Assembly: GCA_019137255.1 (NCBI GenBank)
Contig: WPDH01000121.1
Location: forward strand, 186,001-250,000
Length of the DNA stretch: 64,000 nucleotides
From: Corinectria fuckeliana
Taxonomy: Eukaryota; Ascomycota; Sordariomycetes; Hypocreales; Nectriaceae
Reading direction: 5' to 3'
Made by a program: the position numbers and the translations under genes. Every line of letters starts with the position of its first letter. Position 1 is the first letter of the stretch. The notes below the pieces were generated by a model, which was given only the letters and a program-made list of their open reading frames with translations, was not told the origin of the DNA and ran no database searches. Of the stretch, positions 55,601 through 64,000 are shown piece after piece.

Positions 55601-55706
55601 ATAAAGGTGATCGCATCCCTTCGCGGCTGAGCTCCAGCATCGCAATCGCCCTGACACGCACCGCCTCGCCCTCCCGCATCCTTCCCGCGTCACCACCGAA
55701 CACACC

Positions 55707-58268
55707 ATGGCATCCCTGACAGAGCAGCCCTACGCCATGTTCCCTCCACATGGCGACTCGGCCGACGAGTTTGGCCACGCCGTCTACACCTCGGGCCCCA
55801 TGGACGTCAACATCCCCGCCGACGCCTACGGTAGCTATCATCACCAGCAGCTTAACGGCCTGGAACTGTTTCCCACCTCGATGGGCTTCGAGCCCTCTCT
55901 CTACGCCGACGCAGCCCCCAACTACACGCTCAACAGCCGCGCCTCCCCCGGCATGTACGACGAGACGGACATGGGAATGCCTTCATCGAGCCGGTCCACG
56001 GCCTCTGCGCCGTCTGCCGCGTCCTCCAACATCGGATCCCCGGAGTCCAACCACGGCCAGATGGGTGCCGTGGCCGACTGGAACCCGCAGGGCCTGGGCG
56101 TGCATCCCGGCATCGTGGGCAACGACTGCATTGTCGGCTCCGACTACTCGTCCTTTGCCCCGCCGGGCATGGAAGAGCTGGCGTACGACTTTGGTCCCGC
56201 AAAGGGATTTGTTGGTGAGTTGGATGCCGCTTCTACTTCTGCTACTGCTACTGCTACTGCTATTGCTTCGCCTCGTTTTCCCGCTGCGCAGCAGAGGCCT
56301 CCCCGCCATTCGCTTGCCTACCCCTGTCACGTCACTGCCACAGCGTCCTCGTCTGCTTCCACTCCTACTCCTACTCCTACTCCTACTACTACTACTCCCA
56401 CCGCGGCTCGTGCCTCGGCGCTTCCTGTAGCGCAAGACGGAGTCGCCGTCGAACAACACCAACACCAACACCAACATCAACATCAGCTGTCCCTTTTTTC
56501 TCCTGGCTCCTCGTCATCGTCTCCATCTTCTTCTGCCACGCTTTTCGGCAACGTCTTCACCCCCACTCCCATCATCCTCTCTCCCACGTCTACATCCACA
56601 TCCACATCCACATCCACTTCCACATCCACATCCACTTCCTCTCCTTCTTCCCGCCCGCAGAAACGGCTTAGCCCATCGGCTATTTTCTCAACTGAGACAC
56701 TCAGCTGGCCACTGCAACCACGGCACTTTGTCACTCCTTCACCGAACAGACGCGCCGCCGCTTTCTTTTCTCCGAGTAGCGGCCATTTCGTTGCCCCTCT
56801 ACAATCCCCTTTGTCTTCTCCTTGGTCGCCGTTGCGCATCTCGTCAAGCTCTACTGCAACCTCACCAACTATGATGGCTGACATCGCGCCTACGACAGAC
56901 CCAGCTCTCATCCAGACTGAGCTTACGCGCCCGCCCATGGGAATACCCTCCTACGAGGCCCACTTCCAGCAGCCTAGCCACCACTACCCTTCCTCGCCAT
57001 CTGTTACCGCCTCCTCGCCTCAGCCAAACATGATGCGCACCAACAGCTCCTCGCCTTTCCTCCACAACGGCGCCTTCCAGCCCGGCTTTCCCAGCAGTCC
57101 CTATGGCGCCCCTGTCGACTCCCATGTTCACGCGCCCAGCATGAACCAGCTCGTCCCGCCCACTCCTGGCGAATACCAGAGCAGTGACGACAAGGAGAAG
57201 CTGCGGTGCACCTGGCCCGACTGTGGCAAGACCTTCAAGGACCTCAAGGCCCACATGTTGACGCACCAGAACGAGCGTCCCGAGAAGTGTCCGATCCAGA
57301 CGTGTGAGTACCATGTCAAGGGCTTTGCTCGCAAGTACGACAAGAACCGCCACACCTTGACGCATTACAAAGGCACCATGGTGTGCGGCTTCTGCCCAGG
57401 CTCCGGCTCGGCCGCCGAGAAGTCCTTCAACCGTGCCGACGTCTTTAAGCGCCACTTGACTGCGGTCCACGGCGTCGAGCAGACTCCCCCCAACAGCCGC
57501 AAGAAGTCTACCAACGTCAACGCCGGCAAGAAGCTGACCGGCTACGCGCCTGATGCCACGGGCAAGTGCAGCACTTGCTCGCAGACCTTCTCTAACGCCC
57601 AAGACTTCTACGAGCATTTGGATGACTGTGTGCTGCGCATTGTGCAGCAAGAGGACCCTGCCGAGGCCATCAACGCGCGGCGTCTAGCCGAGGTCGAGAA
57701 CGATAAGGACGTCCACCAGACCCTCGAGAAGAACAACCTTCCCACGGCCACTGAGACGACTTCACCTGAGGAGGAGGATGAGGAAGCCGACACCGGCGAT
57801 GAGGAGAGCGTGGACAATTCGTCCAAGTCCAGTCATTCGCCTTCGTTGGCCAAGAAGAAGGGCAACCCTCCCAACGGAGTTCAGAAATCGCGAGGGATGA
57901 CGCACTCTCGTGGCGGCGTGATGCTTCCCATCAAGAGCCGAAGCCGCAAAAACCGTCGCGACTATCCCTCATCGTGGGGTTTCGACAAGGGCCAGATGAC
58001 GATGAAGAAGCGCGTCATGGCTGTGTTTGATGGCCCTCGACGCCTAGCCAAGGACGACATGATGTTGTCTACTGACCACGAGGTCCGCATCAAGCTTTCC
58101 GATGGCAATTCCTACGTGACCGATCTGGATGTCCAGACGCTGAAGCGAGCTGAGGGTTTCCTTGGAGCCACCGATGAGGAGAAGGGCCCCTGGATCTCTG
58201 ACGACCCCACATCGGAGCAGCTCGAGGAGATGCAGATGATGCTGGATAACAAGGCCGTTTCCATCTAA
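55707..58268 (+). CDS. C2H2 zinc-finger transcription factor
   Basis: Best read as two exons (55707-56214 and 56899-58268) giving 625 residues; without splicing the frame stays open for 853. The intron has a GTGAGT donor after GGATTTGTTG, a GCTGAC branch and a CAG acceptor. Its removal creates KGFVDPALIQTELTR, which matches the FVDPALI-type wording of homologous fungal factors. The N-terminus is acidic, Tyr/Ser-rich and likely disordered. The DNA-binding part is a group of C2H2 fingers: RCTWPDCGKTFKDLKAHMLTH, then CPIQTCEYHVKGFARKYDKN, then CGFCPGSGSAAEKSFNRADV. A separate CSTCSQTFSNAQDFYEHLDDC follows. A conserved tail contains YPSSWGFDKGQMTMKKRVM. The target genes are unknown. It faces a 14.4 kb spacer upstream, and a 5' UTR intron (about 55510-55600) is likely. 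Confidence 0.85.
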   Translation: MASLTEQPYAMFPPHGDSADEFGHAVYTSGPMDVNIPADAYGSYHHQQLNGLELFPTSMGFEPSLYADAAPNYTLNSRASPGMYDETDMGMPSSSRSTASAPSAASSNIGSPESNHGQMGAVADWNPQGLGVHPGIVGNDCIVGSDYSSFAPPGMEELAYDFGPAKGFVGELDAASTSATATATAIASPRFPAAQQRPPRHSLAYPCHVTATASSSASTPTPTPTPTTTTPTAARASALPVAQDGVAVEQHQHQHQHQHQLSLFSPGSSSSSPSSSATLFGNVFTPTPIILSPTSTSTSTSTSTSTSTSTSSPSSRPQKRLSPSAIFSTETLSWPLQPRHFVTPSPNRRAAAFFSPSSGHFVAPLQSPLSSPWSPLRISSSSTATSPTMMADIAPTTDPALIQTELTRPPMGIPSYEAHFQQPSHHYPSSPSVTASSPQPNMMRTNSSSPFLHNGAFQPGFPSSPYGAPVDSHVHAPSMNQLVPPTPGEYQSSDDKEKLRCTWPDCGKTFKDLKAHMLTHQNERPEKCPIQTCEYHVKGFARKYDKNRHTLTHYKGTMVCGFCPGSGSAAEKSFNRADVFKRHLTAVHGVEQTPPNSRKKSTNVNAGKKLTGYAPDATGKCSTCSQTFSNAQDFYEHLDDCVLRIVQQEDPAEAINARRLAEVENDKDVHQTLEKNNLPTATETTSPEEEDEEADTGDEESVDNSSKSSHSPSLAKKKGNPPNGVQKSRGMTHSRGGVMLPIKSRSRKNRRDYPSSWGFDKGQMTMKKRVMAVFDGPRRLAKDDMMLSTDHEVRIKLSDGNSYVTDLDVQTLKRAEGFLGATDEEKGPWISDDPTSEQLEEMQMMLDNKAVSI
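56215..56898 (+). other. Long, in-frame, stop-free intron of the zinc-finger gene
   Basis: This segment of 684 bases (228 codons) begins GTGAGT and ends GACAG, with GCTGAC 20 bases before the acceptor. Translated, it would be Ser/Thr/Pro/His-rich low complexity, including runs of TSTSTS and HQHQHQ from TCCACA and CAACAC tandems (56590-56637 and 56453-56484). Frames on both strands are open because the composition is C-rich. It is treated as an intron because its removal restores a family-like junction, but retention would give a longer protein. Confidence 0.65.
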
Positions 58269-59387
58269 GGGCACCGCTCTATCTAAAAACAAATCAAGGG
58301 TCTCACCCACTCCAAATAACAACACACAAACTACTACTTAAAAAAGGCAATAGCAAAGGCGGCGTACACAACACTGTACCAGAAACCGGATGCACCGGAC
58401 AATGGAACTATGATTACGGATACTGGGACGGGATTTTATGACTGGGTGGGCATGGGAACGAAGAGGAATCTGCTCCTACTATTTGGATTTACGCTTGGGA
58501 GTTGACGTATCGATACCCCTGTTTTTATATCTCTCTTTTCTCCCCCTGAGGTGGGCTCACATCACCACTTCATGGATTGACGACTCAATAATGGATGGTT
58601 ACAAGGAATATATGCTTTTTGCAAAGGAAATGTGCTCACTGGAACCATACATGCGTGCCTGGCGATGGATTCGCGTTTTGCTTGACTTGATACACTGCGC
58701 CATGCGACATCGTTTTGCCCGTGGCACTGGGTGCTTCTGCAGCGCTGATCGGTGCTGTGTCGGCGACAAAGCCGAGTGGAATGTACAATCTACAAGGACA
58801 GCTGGAAGGCAGCATCAAGGCAGCATGAGGCTGGAATGCAACTGTGAAGGGTCGATACATTGGAGTTTGTGGAGTAGCTTCGGGGACAGCAGGTCAGGAA
58901 AGACGGAAAGTGGACCAAGCCACACTTAAACCCAAGCCTATGAATCAAGACTGGCATCAAGTCTTACCACGGATGCTTTGTTGAAGCAAGTCCATGAGCT
59001 GTATCCACCTTGGTCGTCTCGACTCGAAGAGCTTGGTGATTGATTCTGTCTCAGCTAAGTGACTAGTCTCGTCCCCACGCAAAGCGGTCGGGGTTGGCAA
59101 ATTGGTGTCTGTCGGCCCTTCCCCCCACCATGATTGCGACTGTCGCTCGCTCACGCGACATGGTAGAACTTCATCTCGTCTCTCATGTATAGTCTTTTCG
59201 CTTCTTCTCACCTGCTCAGGTTCCTGTACATAGAATTCGAATCTCGTGGATCGTTGGGCGTGACCTCGTGAGGTGGTGGAAGCTGTCGGTATCACTCGGG
59301 AGCCCAAAACCTCCCTCGTTGGGCAAAATTACCCGATTCAGCCAGCTCACACTTACTTACATCAACGCAAACTGCAGACAAAAAGCA
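58269..59387. other. Spacer between the zinc-finger gene and the methyltransferase gene
   Basis: No exon is visible; an open frame of 163 codons near 58438 has no family pattern and lies in the likely 3' UTR and flank. The right part holds the promoter of the EFM7-like gene. Confidence 0.5.
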
Positions 59388-60293
59388 ATGTCTCTCACCT
59401 CGCGCATCTCCCTCAAGGGCGAAGAGACGGACGGCCCCGAGGATTACTTCGGCACCTCGCTCGGCGTCATCTTCCCCGACGACATCACCAACCAGCACGG
59501 CGACGCAGAGCACTCCCTCGTCTACACGTCGCCGCACCTACCCAAGCCGCTCGTCATCGACCTCGCCGATCCGGTCAACAAGGACGACCGGAAGCTGTTC
59601 AGCCACTACCTCTGGAACGCGTCGCTTCTGCTGGCCGAGCTCGTCGAGGCGGACTCGCTCGGCGTGCCGCTCGATAGGCCTCGCGCCGCCGAGGGCGCCT
59701 TGTCGTTCGACGTCAAGGGGCTGGACACGCTCGAGCTCGGGGCGGGAACGGCGCTGCCCAGCATCGTGGGCGGCCTCTTCGGCGCCCGCCGCGTCGTCGT
59801 CACCGACTACCCGGCTGAGCCGGTCCTCGAGGCGCTCCGCACCAACGCCGTCCGCAACGTGCAACCCGGCCTGGCCCCGGCCGGCTGCCGCGCGACGCCG
59901 GCGTCCTCGGTCCTCGTCGACGGGCACTCCTGGGGCGAGCTGGACGACGGCTTCAGCGCGGCGCACGCGCACGCTTTCGACCGCATTGTCGTCGCCGACT
60001 GCCTGTGGATGCCGTGGCAGCACCGGAACCTGCACCGCAGCATCGCCTTCTTCCTGCGCGAGGCGGCCGACGCGCGCTGCTGGGTCGTCGCGGGCTTCCA
60101 CACGGGCCGCGACAAGATGCGCGGCTTCTACGACGCGGCGGACCTGCGCGGCGTCGGGCTGGAGGTCGAGCACATCTGGGAGCGGGATTGCAACGGCGAG
60201 GAGAGGCCGTGGGACACGGAGCGGGAGGACGATGTCTTCGAGCGGAAGCGGTGGCTCGTTGTTGCGTCGCTCAAGTGGATTCAGACGCCTTGA
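59388..60293 (+). CDS. EFM7: EFM7/NNT1-type protein methyltransferase
   Basis: A single exon of 301 residues starts at MSLTSRISLKGEETDGPEDY; open sequence upstream of that ATG lacks the family start. The seven-beta-strand methyltransferase core is clear. SAM-binding motif I is LELGAGTALPSIVGGLFGAR (about 115-134), then VVVTDYPAE. The acceptor-side motif VVADCLWMPWQHRNLHRSIA is characteristic of the NNT1/EFM7 group, and FHTGRDKMRGFYDAADLRG follows. Yeast Efm7 trimethylates the N-terminus and dimethylates Lys3 of translation elongation factor 1A; the same role is inferred. Base composition is markedly GC-rich (third positions nearly all G or C), so all six frames stay open and the antisense frame of 268 codons is a by-product. 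The gene is convergent with the Vps3-like gene. Confidence 0.8.
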   Translation: MSLTSRISLKGEETDGPEDYFGTSLGVIFPDDITNQHGDAEHSLVYTSPHLPKPLVIDLADPVNKDDRKLFSHYLWNASLLLAELVEADSLGVPLDRPRAAEGALSFDVKGLDTLELGAGTALPSIVGGLFGARRVVVTDYPAEPVLEALRTNAVRNVQPGLAPAGCRATPASSVLVDGHSWGELDDGFSAAHAHAFDRIVVADCLWMPWQHRNLHRSIAFFLREAADARCWVVAGFHTGRDKMRGFYDAADLRGVGLEVEHIWERDCNGEERPWDTEREDDVFERKRWLVVASLKWIQTP

Positions 60294-60847
60294 ACTGGAA
60301 CGCCGATGCCGAAGGCTCGCCCTCCTCCTTCGCTCGCTCTGCACATGGATCTCAGGTCCAGGGGAGAGAGAGCAAGTGGTCTTTACATACCTTCGCGCTT
60401 AGCACACACTGCCGCAGGCAAATATGCGCCGCCTCGTTCAACTGTCGGTTGCTGCCGCCGTGCTCACAACTTGGCGCGGCGCCAACTGTCGAAGCCCCAT
60501 CTGAGTATGATTGGTCCTTGACCCCGATCTCATGGCGTTGTTGCCGCCCGCTCGGGAGTTGTGCGTTACGCAAGGGGTCGTAAGACGGTGGAATGTCTGG
60601 GCGACTAGCGACGGTGGGATTGGAGAGGACTGGTCGTTTTGACGGGATGGGATGACGGCGAGAAGAATGGTGTGTGCGTGCAGGCTGGCGGACAAGGTGA
60701 GTATATACATAGTAGATGGATGGACGGCCTGCACTAATACATGTCAAATAGTATAAATCACCGATCTGGATATAGTCGTAAATACACCAACAAGCACCTA
60801 ACGTGCAGCCCTTCCATCTTCCGCCATCACCCGCGTCCGTGACCTTA
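60294..60847. other. Convergent 3' spacer between the EFM7-like and Vps3-like genes
   Basis: Both genes end towards this 554-base stretch. It has no exon. Antisense frames that overlap it are extensions from the GC-rich genes on both sides. Confidence 0.5.
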
Positions 60848-63800
60848 TTAGTTGGGGGCCTCGATACTCGGCCCCTTCTCCTCCACCTTGACGACGAGAT
60901 CGTAGTTGACGCGCAAATTCTCCGCACCACTGAGCGCCCGGGTGAGCATGCTCTCGTGGCGCTCGCCGACGAGCCGCTTGAGCGCGCCGATGAGGAAGCC
61001 AGCGACGATGTCGACGGACCAGCTGTCGGGGATGAGGCCGAGGACCTCGTCGATCTCGAACCAGCCTCCGAAGCGCTCGAGCAACGCGCCCGTCTGCTCG
61101 ATGCGATCGCTGACGTCGTCGAGGGCAAGCAACTCGCGGAAGACGACGTGGAAGAGGCGGCGCTGCTCGTCTGGCTGGGATGTGGCGGCGTCGATGCGGA
61201 GGCAGTAGGAGACGGCGGTGTCGTAGTCGCCGAGGTTGTGGATGAGCAGGCGCAGGGCGTCTTCGTGCTGGTGGGCGCGGCCGGCGAGGATGATAGTTTC
61301 GGGGACGAGCAGTCCCGGGGGCAGCGCGGCGATGCGGTCGCGAATACCGGCGGCATCGTAGTCGTGGGTGCCGCCGAGGAGCTGGAGGAGCCGGAGGCGG
61401 CTGTGCCAGACGTCGTTGTCCTCGGGGGCGTTGTCCGTTAGGAAGTGGTGGTACGTGGGCTTCGGGGCTCGGAGGGCGCGGTACGCCTCGTATGTTGCGA
61501 TGACGGTGTCCCGGCTTTCCTCCGACGCCTCGAGGTCCGTGACGACGACGTCAAGGTAATAGGCGATGAGGTCGTTGACGTATGTGGTATGTCCCTTGCC
61601 GAAGACGAGGTGCTCGAGGTAATACTTGACGGCGGCGGGGGCCTCTTCCCGAAGGATATCGACCACCTGGGCAGGCTCGAATTTGGGAGCCCGGCCCCTG
61701 TCCTCGGCGAATACCTGCACGCCCAGCTTCGGGTTGCGGTTGGCCAGCCAGACGCCGTACTCCTGGACGAGGGGCTGGCTGCTGATCTTGGCGAGGTACT
61801 CGCGAACACGTTGCTCGCCATCGCGGAGCTCCTGTCCGTCATCCTGCTCGCCCTCGATGATGCGCTTCCACGTTGACAGCACGTCGCCGGCCATCTTGCG
61901 GCTTTGGTATAGCCGGCTCAGGACGAAGAGACGGTGGTAGGACTCGAGCAGATCGACGGCGCGTTCGAAGCATTCCACGCCTTTGTCAACCGCATCGTTT
62001 AGTTCAGACCTCACTGCGCCGCCTTTACTCAGGCCTTTGGGTGCGTGCTGGTCGATCTCGAGGAGGACCAGCAACAGCGCAGCGTCGACGGTGCGGAAGA
62101 CCTCGTGTTCGTCGGCAACACTGCCGAAGCCCTTTTTCTTCCGCCAGGCACCCAGGAACCGTCTGAGGAAGTGCATGGTCGGAGAGGGCAGCGTTGAGAT
62201 GGGGTCCTTTACTGTCCTCGCAAAGTCCTCACTTCGGAGATAGGGCTCTGTTGTTTCTCTGACGCCTCCATATATCCAAATTCCCCGTCGGCCCTCGATG
62301 ATCTCGTTTCGGATGCCGGGTACTAGCGATAGCACGACTCTCGGATCGAGGCTGCTGTCGACTAGGACCTCCTCCAGTGCTTTCACCTCTGGGTCCGAGA
62401 ACTGCTGCTCTCCCGAGGATCGTAGCAAACTGGTTAGGAGCAGAACCCCTGCCTTCTGTCGTATATATCCTAGAGTCATAAACTCCAGCTCCGTCCGGGC
62501 ATCCCGACCCCGGATCGAGTTCAACATAGTAAATATTGCTCGTCTGTCAATATGAAGTGGGTTTTCGTACCCCTTCGGACAAGCGGATTTGAGGACAGCA
62601 TCCAGCTGAATAAGAAGGGGGTTGCGAATAGCCCACCAAATTCGATTTCCCGTCCAAACAGCCAAGCTCGCTTCCGCCTTTGCAAGCCGTCGGGCAAATT
62701 CCTCTCCCTCCAAGTTTCGACTAGCTTCCCACTCCTCTGGCAATGATTCCTCGTCTTGAGAATCGAGATTCTGATCAAACAATTCTTTCTCTTTCGAGAG
62801 TCGCTCTATCGATAATGCTGTCCTTGAATCCGATGTCTTCAGCGAGGAAGAGGTGACGTCGGAACCGACTGAGAAAGGAGTAAACCTCCTCTGGCATAGT
62901 CTCTGGACAATTTCCTCGAATTTTGTTTCTTCGCTGCCCGCAAGTGAGCGAATTCCATAAATACCTGCCACCACCCCTGGTGCTTCAAGCCAGTACTTTT
63001 CGGGGACTGACTCTGCGCCTGCATCGAAACGCTGGATCTCGAGACCATGGTGTAAGCCATCATCAAAATCCTTGGCCATCGAGGCCAGGACATAACCCTC
63101 CTGCCCTTCTTGGAGACCTGATCGAGCTAAAGATAAATCCCCAGAAGGGCTATAAACAACAACCTCTTTGGGATACCTTTCGAATTCAAGCGTTGGGCGA
63201 GTTGGGTCGCCATCGAGATTGACAAACATGCCGATTCCTGGTTCTAAGGGGCTTGTGCCGGTGACTATGAGGAATTCGTCTGGGGTCGGAGAGGCGATAT
63301 GTGGTTTGAGAAATACCGCTCCGGGCTTTGGTCTGGGATTTGCGGACTGGGTTGGAGTTCCTGACCGTGAAGGTGCTGCAGGTAGAGGTTTGTCCAATGA
63401 CGGAGGGCCTGTCGAAGGGCCATCGCCCGGTGGTTTTGAGCTTGTGGAAGGCCCTGGCGATGAAGGAGTTTGGAATATCTGGCCATCGCTATCACGATGT
63501 TCATGTCGACGAATACTGCCCAGTATTGATCCACCGAGGCTTGTACTCCGACTATGGATAGGTGCGGCAGATGGTCGATTTCCCGTCGACGAAGAACTTC
63601 GCAACAAGCCACTTGCGGTATCAGTTATAAGGCTTTGGGCTTGCCCTAGCTCTCCAGGGGCTGACTCTTCGAGAGACGATATGTTCATTAGGGGTATCTT
63701 GAGCTGCCGGTCGACATCCACAAGCGCATACGCTTTAGAGTCAGCAACACATGCGAACGAGTCTCTCCGCACCGACAGGGTGCTTCCCGAAAAGTCGATT

Positions 63801-64000
63801 TTCTACCGAGGATCAGCTATGCTTGGTGAGAAAATTGAAAGCTGTCGCATACCTTGTGCACTCGCGCGTCTTCACCAATGCGAACGACTTGTATTCTCCG
63901 ATTGAGAGAGAGAAGAATTGTCATTACCGCAGAACCTCTGTTATCCCCCCTGGTGTCCACGGCAGGTTCATTGAGATCGATGCCACCTATCCAGTTGCAA
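60848..64000 (-). CDS. VPS3: Vps39/TGFBRAP1-family protein, probably CORVET subunit Vps3 (5' end missing)
   Basis: Two exons are visible, from 64000 to 63853 and 63802-60848, across a 50-nt intron (63803-63852). The gene continues beyond the right edge. The visible part has about 1,034 residues. It opens inside a CNH (citron homology) beta-propeller: NWIGGIDLNEPAV, then VMTILLSLNRRIQVVRIGED, then STLSVRRDSFACVADSKAYA. A Pro/Ser-rich insert interrupts the propeller. The C-terminal half is a helical solenoid with the Vps39_1 pattern RTVDAALLLVLLEID and the Vps39_2 pattern around RAHQHEDALRLLIHNLGDYD, then AVSYCLRI. Proteins with this order are Vps3 (CORVET) and Vps39 (HOPS). The size and the TGFBRAP1-like C-terminus favour Vps3. 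CORVET tethers early endosomes through Rab5. Base use is strongly GC-rich in its 3' half. Confidence 0.72.

Larger units (their letters stand above)
41308..55706. other. Gene desert of about 14.4 kb upstream of the zinc-finger gene
   Basis: On both strands I find no run of exons with a family pattern. The longest frames (282 codons near 49420, 218 near 43428, 210 near 42162) have high Cys, His, Trp and Arg counts and no resemblance to known domains, typical of translated noncoding DNA. The base composition is not AT-rich, so a RIP-degraded transposon is not obvious. The stretch contains several short local tandem duplications, a hairpin with an A13 run, C-rich runs, TACC/GGTA tandems and CT tracts near its right end. 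Its neighbours are the CMD-like gene and the C2H2 gene. A long regulatory region or unannotated noncoding transcripts are possible; this is inference. Confidence 0.6.

Noticed and set aside
41308..55706. Gene desert as a RIP-mutated transposon graveyard
   Set aside because: It shows no marked AT-richness or TpA excess by eye and no reverse-transcriptase or transposase remnant. A RIP index would be needed to exclude it fully.
56862..57650. Antisense open frame of 262 codons opposite the zinc-finger exon
   Set aside because: Mirrors the third-position GC bias of the plus-strand zinc-finger exon, which has clear C2H2 motifs.
59538..60344. Antisense open frame of 268 codons opposite the EFM7-like gene
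   Set aside because: Arises from the very GC-rich codon use of the true gene on the plus strand; composition is Arg/Ala/Val/Asp-biased with no domain.

Overview
The window is nuclear DNA of a filamentous ascomycete, most likely a Sordariomycete and perhaps one of the Hypocreales. Genes are separated by short GC-rich spacers. Almost all are split by 49-180 nt introns with GTRNGT-type donors, CTRAY-like branch points and YAG acceptors. The predicted proteins have the domain layouts of Sordariomycete housekeeping proteins. Order-level placement is an inference. Exon joins below were read by eye from splice consensus, reading frame and known family sequence patterns; no transcript data were available.

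Layout. 1-551 is the 3' end of an unrecognised gene. 2.9-9 kb holds an NCBP3-like RNA-binding protein, an OXNAD1-like mitochondrial flavin reductase and AP-1 gamma-adaptin. 9.3-21 kb holds a GH47 alpha-1,2-mannosidase, calmodulin, a Tlg2/syntaxin-16 t-SNARE, a PPR-like mitochondrial protein, a COX7-like oxidase subunit and clathrin light chain. 21.7-30.7 kb holds an Rtt103-like CTD-interacting protein, an Mdl1-like mitochondrial ABC transporter, a monoacylglycerol-lipase-like hydrolase and a Mn-type CDF transporter. 33-41.3 kb holds glycogenin, the ERAD ligase Hrd1 and a CMD/AhpD-like protein. A gene-free stretch of 14.4 kb follows. It ends at a C2H2 zinc-finger transcription factor at 55.7-58.3 kb, followed by an EFM7/NNT1-type methyltransferase. 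A Vps3/TGFBRAP1-type CORVET subunit runs off the right edge.

How the genes relate. AP-1 gamma, clathrin light chain and Tlg2 all act at the trans-Golgi/endosome and lie within 15 kb. The GH47 mannosidase and the Vps3-like protein belong to the same secretory/endosomal system. Two mitochondrial genes (PPR-like and COX7-like) share a divergent promoter of about 370 bp. The rest is ordinary core gene content. I found no transposase, CRISPR array, rRNA, secondary-metabolite cluster or clear tRNA.

The most interesting points are these. (1) A 684-nt intron in the zinc-finger gene is stop-free, in frame and low-complexity, so splicing versus retention would give 625- or 853-residue proteins. (2) The same gene sits next to the 14.4 kb gene desert. 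(3) Several genes have extremely small first coding exons (3, 5 and 10 nt). (4) Glycogenin carries a histidine-rich insert. (5) The NCBP3-like protein has a reiterated ELF motif.
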